A stretch of 64,000 bases of DNA, from contig JBGCGD010000003.1 of assembly GCA_045110515.1 (NCBI GenBank), positions 173,578-237,577 on the forward strand. Reading direction: 5' to 3'. Origin of the DNA: Granulosicoccus sp045110515. Its GTDB lineage: Bacteria; Pseudomonadota; Gammaproteobacteria; Granulosicoccales; Granulosicoccaceae. Below are positions 7,249 to 16,775 of the stretch, in pieces. The position numbers and the translations under genes are program-made. Each line of letters starts with the position of its first letter. The stretch's first letter is position 1. The notes beneath the pieces are model-generated. The model had not been told where the DNA came from, ran no database searches, and worked only from the letters and a program-made list of their open reading frames with translations.

Positions 7249-9690
7249 ATGTCCACACTTCATCTTGATAAGTTGCTCGACCCCACCTCAGTCGTGGTTA
7301 TTGGTGCGAGCGACCGAGCGGACTCTATTGGATATTCCGTCACAAGAAACTTACTGAGCTCTCATTACACCGGCCAGATTCATCTCGTGAATCCGCGCTA
7401 CAAGTCGGTGTTAGGCCACCCTTGCCTACCCGATCTTAAAACCATTGAAGAAACGCCCGACTTAGCCATTATCAGCACCCCTGCCAGACTCTTAAAAAAA
7501 ATTCTGACACAGTGTGCAAAGAAGAAAATCAGAGTGGCGATGGTGATGACAGGCTCAAAGGAGTCTCAACCTTTAGGCTCTCTTGCACGCTCATTAGGAA
7601 TTCGTATCATTGGCCCGCATAGCACGGGCCTTATCAGACCGGGCATCGGACTTAACGTCAGCTACAGTCAAAACAATCTCATACCGGGCTCGCTCGCTAT
7701 AGCCAGTCAGTCTACATCGCTGGGCACCGCGATGCTCGACTGGGCTCAGACCAACAATATCGGTTTCTCAGGCGTGATACTCACTGGGGGAGATACCGAT
7801 ATTTGTCTTGCAGACATCATCGACTTACTGGCCGAAGATCCTGCCACAAAAGCCATAATCGTGTATGTCGAAAGAGTAGGTGGCACTCGTAGTTTTCTCA
7901 GCGCCTTGAGTGCCGCTGCCCGATTAAAACCGGTTGTTCTAATGCGTTCTACCAAAGAAGGCGCTCGTTACTGCGATGTATTAACGCGTTCCGGGCAAGT
8001 TTTCTCTTCTGACAACGTCTTCCAAACCGCCTTGAACCGAGCGGGTGTGGTTCGTATCAGAACCTTTCAAAACCTATTCGCTGCTGCAAAAATCCTGTCC
8101 TCTGGTGCGCGAGTAAAAGGCAATCGGCTAGCAATTGTCAGTAACGGCGCGGCGCCTTCCATGATGGCCATAGAAAGACTGGACGTTAAACATTTTCAAT
8201 TACCGCGTCTGCTTGAAGAAAACCTCATCAGTATTAAAAAGACTTTGGGCGAGAGCGCATCTGGCAGTAATCCCTTTGTACTGAGAAAACCTGAAAACTT
8301 ACCCGCTCTATATTCGCAAGCGATAGAACAACTACAGTCTTTTCCAAACATAGACGCTGTCTTGGTTATTTTTGTACCAGACTCGCGCAATAACGCTGCA
8401 GATATCACGAACGCTGTATTGAAACTTCCAAAGTCTAAGACACCCATACTGGCTTGTTGGATGGGAGATGCAAGTGTAAAAGATGCCCGGGAGACTCTCT
8501 CTGAAGCGGGCATTCCCTCCTTTAGAACTCCGGAGGCGGCTGTCGACGGATTTGATTTTTTAAACCGCCATTTTGTCAGTCAACAGCAACTTCTACAGCT
8601 ACCTAACCCCACGGCCAGCAACACCAGAGCCGATGCAAACACTGCAAAAACTCTTGTGTCAGACGCGATAGACAATGGGCAGCGGCTTCTGGATGTTGAA
8701 TCGACGCAAACCTTAATGGCTTTGTTTGATATTCCTACACAGCCATCGCAAAATAAGCAAACACTGCCAGCAGACATACAACAACAGCAAGATCGCCAAC
8801 TGATAGTGTCCATCGTCCGCGACGCAACATTCGGCCCCACAGTCTCAGTGGGCATCGGCGGGCAGCTGGCAGCCGTTGTCACCCAACGTTCGGTTCAACT
8901 CCCACCGCTTAACCGGTTTTTGATAGAGGAGCTTTTGCAAAGCCGCGATATTAAAAATTACATGGCGTGGTCGACACATACTGAATCAAAGGCATTCAAC
9001 GACGTTGCCCACATATTACAACGATTATCAGAGCTCGCCTGTGAAGTACCCAATGTCTTCTTTCTGGAAATCGCCCCTTTAGTTGTGACAGAGGACGGCG
9101 CAATTGTATCCAATGTGACAGTTTGCCTTGAGCGGTCAAAAGCCCAAAAGCTCTACGGTCATTTGTCCATACACCCCTATCCTAGGCAATGGATACGCTC
9201 CATCGAACTTAAAAACGGATCGTCCGTTCAATTGCGACCGATTCGACCAGAGGACGCCAGCAGTATAAAAAACCTTGTGAAAGAGATGTCTCCGGAGTCG
9301 CGCTATTTTCGATTCATGCACGCCATCAACGAGCTGTCTCCGCAGATGCTCGCGCAATTCACCAAACTCGACTACGATCGGCAGATGGCATTGGTTGCAG
9401 TCGACCAGCTTGATGAGGTCATCGGTGTCAGCCGATATGTGATCAGCAACGACCGCCTTTTCGGAGAGTTCGCTATTTCCATTTCAGAAGACTGGAAATC
9501 ACAGGGGCTCGCCTCTGCCTTAATGAAACTGCTCCTCGAACACGCACGATCACAAGGTTTAGAAAGCTTACAGGGCGATGTTCTGATTACCAATATACCC
9601 ATGCAAGCACTCATGAAATCCTTAGGTTTCGCATCACATCAAAACCCACAAGACCCGGAAGTTCTAAGATTCCAACTCTCTTTAACTTGA
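7249..9690 (+). CDS. Pat-like protein lysine acyltransferase (NDP-forming acyl-CoA synthetase domain fused to GNAT)
   Basis: The protein has 813 residues. The N-terminal CoA-binding Rossmann domain (SVVVIGASDRADSIG) and succinyl-CoA-ligase-like domain resemble NDP-forming acyl-CoA synthetases. A GNAT domain occupies roughly the last 170 residues (LRPIRPEDASSIKNLV, with SQGLASALMKLL as the acetyl-CoA loop). This matches YfiQ/PatZ/Pat, which acetylates lysines such as that of acetyl-CoA synthetase. The middle ATP-grasp part looks short and the segment GPHSTGL replaces the more usual GPN(C/T)xG, so the synthetase half is probably regulatory, as in other Pat proteins. It is divergent from an HDAC-type deacetylase. 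Confidence 0.88.
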   Translation: MSTLHLDKLLDPTSVVVIGASDRADSIGYSVTRNLLSSHYTGQIHLVNPRYKSVLGHPCLPDLKTIEETPDLAIISTPARLLKKILTQCAKKKIRVAMVMTGSKESQPLGSLARSLGIRIIGPHSTGLIRPGIGLNVSYSQNNLIPGSLAIASQSTSLGTAMLDWAQTNNIGFSGVILTGGDTDICLADIIDLLAEDPATKAIIVYVERVGGTRSFLSALSAAARLKPVVLMRSTKEGARYCDVLTRSGQVFSSDNVFQTALNRAGVVRIRTFQNLFAAAKILSSGARVKGNRLAIVSNGAAPSMMAIERLDVKHFQLPRLLEENLISIKKTLGESASGSNPFVLRKPENLPALYSQAIEQLQSFPNIDAVLVIFVPDSRNNAADITNAVLKLPKSKTPILACWMGDASVKDARETLSEAGIPSFRTPEAAVDGFDFLNRHFVSQQQLLQLPNPTASNTRADANTAKTLVSDAIDNGQRLLDVESTQTLMALFDIPTQPSQNKQTLPADIQQQQDRQLIVSIVRDATFGPTVSVGIGGQLAAVVTQRSVQLPPLNRFLIEELLQSRDIKNYMAWSTHTESKAFNDVAHILQRLSELACEVPNVFFLEIAPLVVTEDGAIVSNVTVCLERSKAQKLYGHLSIHPYPRQWIRSIELKNGSSVQLRPIRPEDASSIKNLVKEMSPESRYFRFMHAINELSPQMLAQFTKLDYDRQMALVAVDQLDEVIGVSRYVISNDRLFGEFAISISEDWKSQGLASALMKLLLEHARSQGLESLQGDVLITNIPMQALMKSLGFASHQNPQDPEVLRFQLSLT

Positions 9691-9695
9691 AACTT

Positions 9696-10568
9696 ATGAG
9701 CCCAAAAGTCGAACCCTTAAGCCTGAGCATTGACGGTCGGACAATCGCGGGCATTCGCCAGCGTGATTCCGCAGTGGAAGATGCCCCCAAAATGCTGTGT
9801 GTTCATGGGTGGTTGGACAATGCAAACAGCTTCGTACCCCTGATGCCGTACTTGCCAGCGTTCGATCTGGTTGCCATCGACCTCCCAGGTTGCGGCTACA
9901 GCGATGCTTTAGAGCAAGGCTACTCCTTACACGAACTGTACTATCAACTGACTCGAATAATAGAGGCGCTGGGTTGGTCCGAATGCCACGTGCTCGGGCA
10001 TTCACTCGGAGGCTGCATAGCTCCTCTGCTCGCAGTTGCCTCCCCGAACATTGTTCAAACTTTGTTATTAGTGGAAGCCATCGGGCCAGTGAGCGAATCA
10101 GCTGAGCAGTTACCCGCTCGCATCGCCAAAGCTATGAGTCACCGTCTCGACCCATCAAAATTCAACTCACGCCTATTCAACACGAAGCAGGAAGCTATCG
10201 ATTCTCGCCTAAGAGCTGCGAAAATGGCACAGGGTTCGGCAAAACTAATCATCGACAGGCAAGTTAGCGTCGAGGGAGACGGTTACCGCTGGAGATTCGA
10301 CCCTCGATGGCGCACAGCCTCAGCCCAGTACCAAACTGAGGAGCAAGTTCAGGAAGTCTTAAAGGCCGTGACCTGCCCTGCACTCACGATTCTGGCAGAC
10401 GACGGCATCATTCTAAGACAGCCGGAAATCAATGATCGCCTCAGCGCGCTGAGAAACCTTGAGTTAGTGACGCTGCCCGGACAGCATCATCTTCACATGG
10501 ATACCCCTGAACCGGTAGCAGCTGCCATCAACGGATACCTGCAAACTTTGCCTGCCCTGGGTGGTTAA
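9696..10568 (+). CDS. Alpha/beta hydrolase
   Basis: The protein has about 290 residues with the alpha/beta-hydrolase fold: an oxyanion segment LCVHGWLDNANSF, the nucleophile elbow GHSLGGC, and a C-terminal His in GQHHLHMDTPEPVA. The acid is probably in LTILADDGIIL. I chose ATG 9696; a TTG at 9687 overlapping the upstream stop is also in frame. It follows the Pat-like gene by 5 bases, so co-transcription is likely. It resembles the serine-hydrolase-like (SERHL) group, and the substrate is unknown. Confidence 0.85.
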   Translation: MSPKVEPLSLSIDGRTIAGIRQRDSAVEDAPKMLCVHGWLDNANSFVPLMPYLPAFDLVAIDLPGCGYSDALEQGYSLHELYYQLTRIIEALGWSECHVLGHSLGGCIAPLLAVASPNIVQTLLLVEAIGPVSESAEQLPARIAKAMSHRLDPSKFNSRLFNTKQEAIDSRLRAAKMAQGSAKLIIDRQVSVEGDGYRWRFDPRWRTASAQYQTEEQVQEVLKAVTCPALTILADDGIILRQPEINDRLSALRNLELVTLPGQHHLHMDTPEPVAAAINGYLQTLPALGG

Positions 10569-10854
10569 TTGCAATCTTGAAACGTTGGGGTAGCAACGAA
10601 TATCAGCTTACGTGTTAGCTGAAAAAACGGTATTGTTGCCAACGCACTCGAAAACAGCCGCGCATCCGCGTAAATAGTGGCTAGTCTTAGTAGGTTCCGA
10701 AGAACGTATAAAAATTAAACTACCTGATCTGCTGCAAAGCTTGCATGAGAATCTAATGCTGCCAAAAATCAGGCGATAACGTTTTTTTACAACACTTCTT
10801 CAAAAGTTTTCCAACTAGCGCATTCACATTGACTCAAGCAGTTACAATTCTCCG
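10569..10854. other. Intergenic region upstream of the SNF2 gene
   Basis: No coding sequence is supported in these 286 bases. There is an imperfect inverted repeat around 10603-10621 (TCAGCTTA, a CGTG loop, TTAGCTGA) followed by A residues rather than T, so it is not a convincing terminator for the hydrolase gene. The region presumably contains the promoter of the SNF2-type gene, but I cannot point to clear -35/-10 boxes. Confidence 0.3.
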
Positions 10855-13800
10855 GTGAACAATCAGCCCCGTATACTTAACTTCGACGATGTCATCGAAC
10901 TATGTGGTTCAGTGGCCACATCGCGTGGGCAAGTTTATAAAGCCAGCGGCGCTGTCCAGGAAGTTGATTGGATTCCCGATAGCAATATATTGAGCGGAAC
11001 GGTACAAGGTAGCGAGTCAGAGCCGTACCATGTGAGAATCACTATAGCGCCACATCGATTTGATGGTGAGTGCACCTGCCCTGCTCATTACAACTGTAAA
11101 CATGTGGCAGCTACGCTGTTGAGCTGGATTGACCAGCAAACTGCATCCCCAACAGTCGATGATCAAATGCTCCGTGCGGTCAACCGCTGGCTTCAGAAAG
11201 TCGTTGAGCAAGGGCGCAAAGCAGCACCACTGCACGAACATCATGAGCCCGGCGAACCTTTGTTGTTTTATCAACTTGATAAGACACCGCTGACTCAAAG
11301 CAGTAGCGGCATCACTCTGCAAATATTGCAAAGCCGGCTACTTAAACGCGGCGGTTACGGTAAAGAAACACCGTACCGATACAACGGACATTACTATCAC
11401 CCGGATTGGGTACTACAAAGCGACCGCGCCATCCTAGAACTTGCCATCGGCAAGCAAAGCGATTTTTCTTATCGTGAACTCACCATCGAAGGCGACATCG
11501 GTCATCTCCTAATGAATAAGCTGGTAGACACGGGCAGAACCTTCTGGGGACCGGACAGAGAAAAGCCGCTTACCCGAGGAACAACACGCACTCTGGACTT
11601 TAACTGGCAGCTAAAAGATGACAACAGCTTCCAGCTGACGACTCAGCTACCGGAAGTTGAGGATTGGACACTGATCCCTTCAGACCCACCCTGGTATCTT
11701 GACTCCTCGGACGTTTGCGCAGGACAACTCGATAAAGCCCCTCACGTAGGCCTGCTGTCACAGTTTATTGACGCACCACCGCTGCCAGAAGCTCACGCGC
11801 AGGCGGTCAGTAATTACCTTGCCTCGCGCCTGCCCGAGAGTACGCTGCCGTTGCCAAGAGAACCCAATTTCGTCCGGATTGATGAAGCACCGCAACCCAT
11901 ACTTGTGTTGCAGTCCCGCGATGACAGTGCTGATATCCGCGACTTCTACGCATCTATAAAATTTCGTTATGCGGATTACTTGCTGCCTTTCGACGGTATG
12001 GAAGCCGATGCAACCCTAGAGGGAAAAACAACAGACGGGAAACCGCTGGTCTTAAAAAGAGATTTGCTGGCTGAGGTTAGATATGCAGTGGATTTCGGAA
12101 AGCACTTCCCCGAATTCGAAGCAGCAACGTCAAACGATGCGGAATTTTATTCCAAAGCCGACAAGCAACCGCGATCTAAAGAAGTTCAGCGTATCGCCCA
12201 TTCATGGCGCGAGCTATTGAATGAGCGAACAGAACTCAGCAATCGAGGTTGGACAGTACAAATTCGTGAGCCTTTCGACCTGAATTTCAAATCGGTCACA
12301 CAGATTGAGGCAACGGTAAGCGAAACCACATCAAACTGGTTTGATATGGCATTAAAGCTACGCCATGACGATCAGCAGTTTGATCTCCTACCGCTCGTGA
12401 TTGATTGGCTTCAAGGGGATTCGCGCGACAGCTCTATCCTATTACAAGCCGATGATGGCCAATGGTTGGAAGTTGCACCGGAATTGTTTGCACCCGTTGC
12501 AGAAACACTCATGGAGCTTTACGACGATCCTAGCTCCGCTGAACACTTCAGATTGCCACGGCAACGTGCCGGTACTCTGGACACGTTGGAAAGCCATTGG
12601 CAAAAACAAGGTGTCAATGTCGCATGGAATCAAGCGCAAAACGTTTTCGATCTTGCTGAGAAACTCCGCAATTTCGATGGCATTGAAAATTCAGATGCGC
12701 CTGTTAACGTAAACGCAACACTTCGCCCCTATCAGCTTGAGGGAATGGCGTGGCTGGGTTTTCTTGCAGAATTCGGTTTCAACGGTATCCTTGCCGATGA
12801 CATGGGGTTGGGGAAAACCGTTCAGACTCTGGGACACTTACAACAAGAGCGAGATATTGGCCGACTTACCAAGCCCACGCTCATCGTTGCACCCACCAGC
12901 CTGTTAGGAAACTGGCAACGTGAGGCTGCGCGCTTTACACCCAATCTAAGCACCTTGATTTGGCACGGTACACAGCGAAAGTTACGCGACCTAACCACGA
13001 ATCCGATCGATATCGTTATTACAAGTTATGCGTTGGTCACGCGTGATATCAATCTGCTCGGCCAGCAAGATTTTGGATGTGTGGTTCTCGATGAAGCTCA
13101 GGCCATCAAAAATCCGACAGCGAAAGTAACTCAGGCGCTGAAAACGCTCACCATTGAGAGACGTATTTGCCTAACGGGAACTCCACTGGAAAATCATTTA
13201 GGTGAACTCTGGTCTCAATTCGATTTTCTGATGCCCGGATTCTTGGGGTCACGGAAACACTTCAATCGATACTTCAGAACGCCGATAGAGAATCACGCAA
13301 GCGTCGAGAGACAATCCAGACTCAGCGCACTAATCCGCCCATTTTTACTCCGTCGACGAAAAGAACAGGTGGCTACTGAGCTACCACCAAAGACTGAGAT
13401 TATTCGTGAAGTCACGCTGGAACCAACACAAGCGCGCTTATACGAAAGTATTCGCATTAGTATGGAGCAACGCGTACGGGCCTTATTGGCCGAGCGTGGA
13501 TTGGCACGCAGTCACATAGAAATGTTGGATGCGCTTCTCAAGCTGCGTCAAACCTGTTGTCATCCTGCACTAGTCAAACTCGACAGTGCGCGCGGCATCA
13601 ATGAGTCCGCTAAGACCGACCTTCTGATGTCAATGCTCGACGAGCTCATCAGTGAAGGTAAGAAAATTTTGCTGTTTTCCCAATTTACAGAAATGCTGGG
13701 ACTGATTGAGGCAGAACTCAACAAACGTGAGATACGCTACGCCAAACTTACCGGCCGAACTCGTAAACGGGATGAAGTCATTGACTCATTCCAACACGGT

Positions 13801-14148
13801 GATATTCCGCTATTTTTAATTAGTCTGAAAGCCGGTGGAACCGGACTAAACCTGACAGCGGCAGACACTGTGATTCACTACGATCCGTGGTGGAACCCTG
13901 CTGTTGAAAATCAGGCAAGTGATCGTGCCCATAGAATCGGACAGAACAAACCGGTATTCATCTACAAGCTGGTTGCCAGCAATACAGTAGAAGAAAAAAT
14001 TATGGCCATGCAGGCCCAGAAAAAGCAGTTGGCAGATCAGACGGTCAATCAGACAGAGGCTACCGCTATGCAAAATTTAACGGCTGACGATATTCTTGAT
14101 TTGTTTTCAGCGTCCGAAGAGGATGACTCTGCCTCATCCGCTGCGTAA
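10855..14148 (+). CDS. SWIM-domain SNF2-family helicase/ATPase
   Basis: The protein has 1097 residues from a GTG start. The N-terminal SWIM zinc finger is C73-T-C75...C81-K-H83 (CTCPAHYNCKH). A long central region of unclear fold (about 90-600) precedes the SNF2 motor: Walker A in DDMGLGKT near residue 650, DEAQ box near 745 (VVLDEAQAIKNP), TGTPLENH, and a helicase C half with SLKAGGTGLNL and DRAHRIGQ. Such proteins translocate on double-stranded DNA; bacterial SWIM-SNF2 proteins are linked to transcription or repair, but the role is not well defined. No defence-island neighbours are present. It ends tail-to-tail with a symporter, overlapping by 15 bases. Confidence 0.92.
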   Translation: MNNQPRILNFDDVIELCGSVATSRGQVYKASGAVQEVDWIPDSNILSGTVQGSESEPYHVRITIAPHRFDGECTCPAHYNCKHVAATLLSWIDQQTASPTVDDQMLRAVNRWLQKVVEQGRKAAPLHEHHEPGEPLLFYQLDKTPLTQSSSGITLQILQSRLLKRGGYGKETPYRYNGHYYHPDWVLQSDRAILELAIGKQSDFSYRELTIEGDIGHLLMNKLVDTGRTFWGPDREKPLTRGTTRTLDFNWQLKDDNSFQLTTQLPEVEDWTLIPSDPPWYLDSSDVCAGQLDKAPHVGLLSQFIDAPPLPEAHAQAVSNYLASRLPESTLPLPREPNFVRIDEAPQPILVLQSRDDSADIRDFYASIKFRYADYLLPFDGMEADATLEGKTTDGKPLVLKRDLLAEVRYAVDFGKHFPEFEAATSNDAEFYSKADKQPRSKEVQRIAHSWRELLNERTELSNRGWTVQIREPFDLNFKSVTQIEATVSETTSNWFDMALKLRHDDQQFDLLPLVIDWLQGDSRDSSILLQADDGQWLEVAPELFAPVAETLMELYDDPSSAEHFRLPRQRAGTLDTLESHWQKQGVNVAWNQAQNVFDLAEKLRNFDGIENSDAPVNVNATLRPYQLEGMAWLGFLAEFGFNGILADDMGLGKTVQTLGHLQQERDIGRLTKPTLIVAPTSLLGNWQREAARFTPNLSTLIWHGTQRKLRDLTTNPIDIVITSYALVTRDINLLGQQDFGCVVLDEAQAIKNPTAKVTQALKTLTIERRICLTGTPLENHLGELWSQFDFLMPGFLGSRKHFNRYFRTPIENHASVERQSRLSALIRPFLLRRRKEQVATELPPKTEIIREVTLEPTQARLYESIRISMEQRVRALLAERGLARSHIEMLDALLKLRQTCCHPALVKLDSARGINESAKTDLLMSMLDELISEGKKILLFSQFTEMLGLIEAELNKREIRYAKLTGRTRKRDEVIDSFQHGDIPLFLISLKAGGTGLNLTAADTVIHYDPWWNPAVENQASDRAHRIGQNKPVFIYKLVASNTVEEKIMAMQAQKKQLADQTVNQTEATAMQNLTADDILDLFSASEEDDSASSAA

Positions 14149-15459
14149 GGCTAGCTTACGCCGAATCTCTGCATGCGCCACCTCTGTGATTGGGTAATGA
14201 CGCATTGTCCAAATCGCCGCGAGCTTGAAGAGGATACACGGTGCGCCATACAAAATTGCCAGCCACAACAGCGCATCACCATCATTAGCCTCTGTGGCGC
14301 TGAAGCCTGCAATTTCCAGTAGCGGAAAAGCAATACCTATCGCTAAGCCATAGGATAATTTCGATGCTGTCCCCCAAAGCGCGAAAAACAGTCCAGGGCG
14401 ACGATAACCGCTTTCCAACGCATCCCATTCGATAACATCCGCGTTAATTGCACTAGGCAATGCCAGATCAGCGCCTGTAGCGAAGCCCGTTGCCGCCACG
14501 ATCACATAGAACCAAATAACGGAGTCGCCATTCAGAAAAGGGGTCCATAGAAAAAATAGACAGGCAATAAGCATCGCAACAGACCAGGTCCTATGTTTGC
14601 CCCATCGTTTTGAAATAGCCACCCAAACAGGAACTGCTGCGGCCGCACAAATAAAATAGAGAAACAGAAACACACCAGCTTTATCAGGCACATTCAGAAC
14701 GTGCGTGACAAACAACAAAAAAAGTGTAGCGGGAATGGCATTCGCGATTGCGTTGAGCAGAAAACTGAGTAGCAGCTGCCTAAACGGATTGGGTGTTTTC
14801 ATCAGGGACCAAGCGGCCGACACCGAGTTGCTGGGCAACGTCGTTTGCGCTGTATCAGGCACTTTAATAGCCGCCCAGATAGTGGAAATAACCAGAGAAA
14901 CCAATACCAATAACGTTATGATAAACAAGGTGGTCGACAGGTCTTGAGTTTCACCACTACCCACCAGTGCCGGAATTACCAGCGCAGCCAGCGTACCGGC
15001 CAGCCCGAAAGCGACACGGGTGCCGGTTATAAGACTCCGCTGGTTGTAGTCATCTGACAGCTCCGCAGCCCAAGCGCTGGCCGGCACTATTGCCAGGGTA
15101 CCGGCAACATAAACACAAACGGTCCAAGACAGCAGATAAAAGGCACCGACATCCTCAGCCGGGTTAAACAGAAACCAGACAGACAAAGCCACTAAAGGTG
15201 CCGCTGCCACGACAAACACTTTTCGCCGACCAAAACGGCTTTTCGATTGATCTGACCAATACCCTACAAGTGGGTCAGTTACGGTGTCGCACAAACGGGC
15301 AAGCAATAGCAGCCCACCTATTATAGACAGACTTAAAGACGTGGACTCGGCGTAATAGGTGGGCACGATAACTTGCAACGCTATGAACGCAGCGGCAAGC
15401 GGAAAGGCCAAGCTGCCATAAGCAGCCAGCACGCCTTTGGACAAGGTATGCCTATTCAC
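14134..15459 (-). CDS. GPH-family (glycoside-pentoside-hexuronide:cation) symporter, MFS fold
   Basis: The protein has 441 residues and about 12 hydrophobic segments. The family signature is visible near residues 55-75: ARLCDTVTDPLVGYWSDQSK followed by SRFGRRK, as in MelB/LacS-type carriers. It imports a sugar or glycoside, or possibly sulfo-compounds, with Na+ or H+. No catabolic gene adjoins it on its strand, so the substrate is open. Its end overlaps the SNF2 gene's end on the opposite strand. Confidence 0.85.
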   Translation of the reverse strand: MNRHTLSKGVLAAYGSLAFPLAAAFIALQVIVPTYYAESTSLSLSIIGGLLLLARLCDTVTDPLVGYWSDQSKSRFGRRKVFVVAAAPLVALSVWFLFNPAEDVGAFYLLSWTVCVYVAGTLAIVPASAWAAELSDDYNQRSLITGTRVAFGLAGTLAALVIPALVGSGETQDLSTTLFIITLLVLVSLVISTIWAAIKVPDTAQTTLPSNSVSAAWSLMKTPNPFRQLLLSFLLNAIANAIPATLFLLFVTHVLNVPDKAGVFLFLYFICAAAAVPVWVAISKRWGKHRTWSVAMLIACLFFLWTPFLNGDSVIWFYVIVAATGFATGADLALPSAINADVIEWDALESGYRRPGLFFALWGTASKLSYGLAIGIAFPLLEIAGFSATEANDGDALLWLAILYGAPCILFKLAAIWTMRHYPITEVAHAEIRRKLALRSG

Positions 15460-15496
15460 TCGAGGCAGCTAATAAAAAAGGCAAAAGAGATGATAG

Positions 15497-16756
15497 CTAT
15501 TGCGGAAGGGCTTCTAGCCTAACATTACCCATCTTAAGTGGAAAACGCCAAGTATCGTCTACGCCAGTGTCGTTGAACCAAGCCCACTTGGCATCCCTTA
15601 TCCCACCATCAACGTCATTGTTAATGTTGATTTCAAAACCAAACGTGGTGTCGGTGGGAATTCGCCCAGCATTCAGATCAATCCGGAACTCATAAATTTG
15701 TTGGTCCCCTTGACATAGACAGACGCCAAATCTTATCGCTGCAGGGTCGATTGGTGCTGATCGGTCTCCAAACTGCATCCGAGAAGTAGCGGGTTGGCTG
15801 GATTGGTTTTCTCCGCCATCGCTACCAAGCAAGGCTGTAATCACATGATAGTCGTCAAAACCATCGTAGCTGGCACCTTTACTGTTGTTGCCGTCCCAAT
15901 AGATGTCTACAGAATCATCTTGAAAAAATAGTTCGGGCGAATCCCCGTGTGGTGATTGTTGTGGACCTCGCTCAGCAAATACCAAAACATATAAGTACTC
16001 ACCGTCATGCATAGCCGCCCACTTGAAATTTCGGTCTTCGCCATCCTGTACAACGCCATCGTCGAGGACGACGTTTTCAATAGTGAGTGACTCCCTTTGC
16101 TGGTCTAGAAATTGGGCCTGCCCCCACAGCGAATCGTAACGGCCGTCAATCACCGGCGCTCGGTCTGTGTATAGAATCAACACGGATGGCGGAATATCGC
16201 GGGCATCGCCGGGCCTCGAACCTGCCTGACGCTCTTCAAGATTACTCGCCCCGTCAGAATCTGCGTCTAATTGAGGGAGAGGGTTTGTATCAGACGTACT
16301 GGTTTGGTAATCACCCGTTTCTATTTCAACGGACTGGTTGACCGTAATTGCCTGGCCAATATTCCTGTCGTATACAGCCAAGGGAAGCTCGCCTTGAAAA
16401 CTCACCGGCAGCTCAGCCACATCGGTTTCAACCCAAGTGATTTTCAGTCTAGGGTCTGAGCCCACAGGTACAAACACCTGTCCGACCCACGGAGAAGCCG
16501 TAGCGCTTGTGCGGGTAGCTGGATAATCGACTCCGTCAATTTCAACTGAAACACGGGCATCAAGGTTTCCTTGCACAATGGCTCGTGCATTTAAAAACTC
16601 AGGTGCGCTAATAACCATACCATCAGGTTGGTTTAGCGTTGCCGATCCGTTTGGGGTGTCCGTGCAGGCGCTGACAAATACAACTGCCAGAAACAAAATG
16701 GCTTGGGGAAGGTTTTTTCCGGCCGGAACACAGCGATTTTGACGTATGGCTGGCAT
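15497..16756 (-). CDS. Lipoprotein with CBM9-like (sugar-binding) domain
   Basis: About 419 residues from ATG 16756 (AGGTG lies 9 bases upstream; an in-frame GTG at 16768 is an alternative). The signal ends in a lipobox (AVVFVSAC). Next comes a region with beta-rich repeats, then a Ca-binding-like segment DADSDGASNLEERQAG (thrombospondin type 3-like). The C-terminal half resembles the family 9 carbohydrate-binding / DUF1083 fold: APVIDGRYDSLWGQAQ, FKWAAMHDGEYLYVLVFAE and GFEININNDVDGG. Probably a cell-envelope lipoprotein that binds a glycan or ligand. It is 19 bases downstream of the anchored protein gene, so they are likely one operon. Confidence 0.7.
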   Translation of the reverse strand: MPAIRQNRCVPAGKNLPQAILFLAVVFVSACTDTPNGSATLNQPDGMVISAPEFLNARAIVQGNLDARVSVEIDGVDYPATRTSATASPWVGQVFVPVGSDPRLKITWVETDVAELPVSFQGELPLAVYDRNIGQAITVNQSVEIETGDYQTSTSDTNPLPQLDADSDGASNLEERQAGSRPGDARDIPPSVLILYTDRAPVIDGRYDSLWGQAQFLDQQRESLTIENVVLDDGVVQDGEDRNFKWAAMHDGEYLYVLVFAERGPQQSPHGDSPELFFQDDSVDIYWDGNNSKGASYDGFDDYHVITALLGSDGGENQSSQPATSRMQFGDRSAPIDPAAIRFGVCLCQGDQQIYEFRIDLNAGRIPTDTTFGFEININNDVDGGIRDAKWAWFNDTGVDDTWRFPLKMGNVRLEALPQ

Positions 16757-16775
16757 TGTCTTCTGCACCTTAAAA

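Noticed and set aside
10601..10625. Hairpin as terminator of the alpha/beta hydrolase gene
   Set aside because: Followed by A residues, not T; stem has a mismatch.
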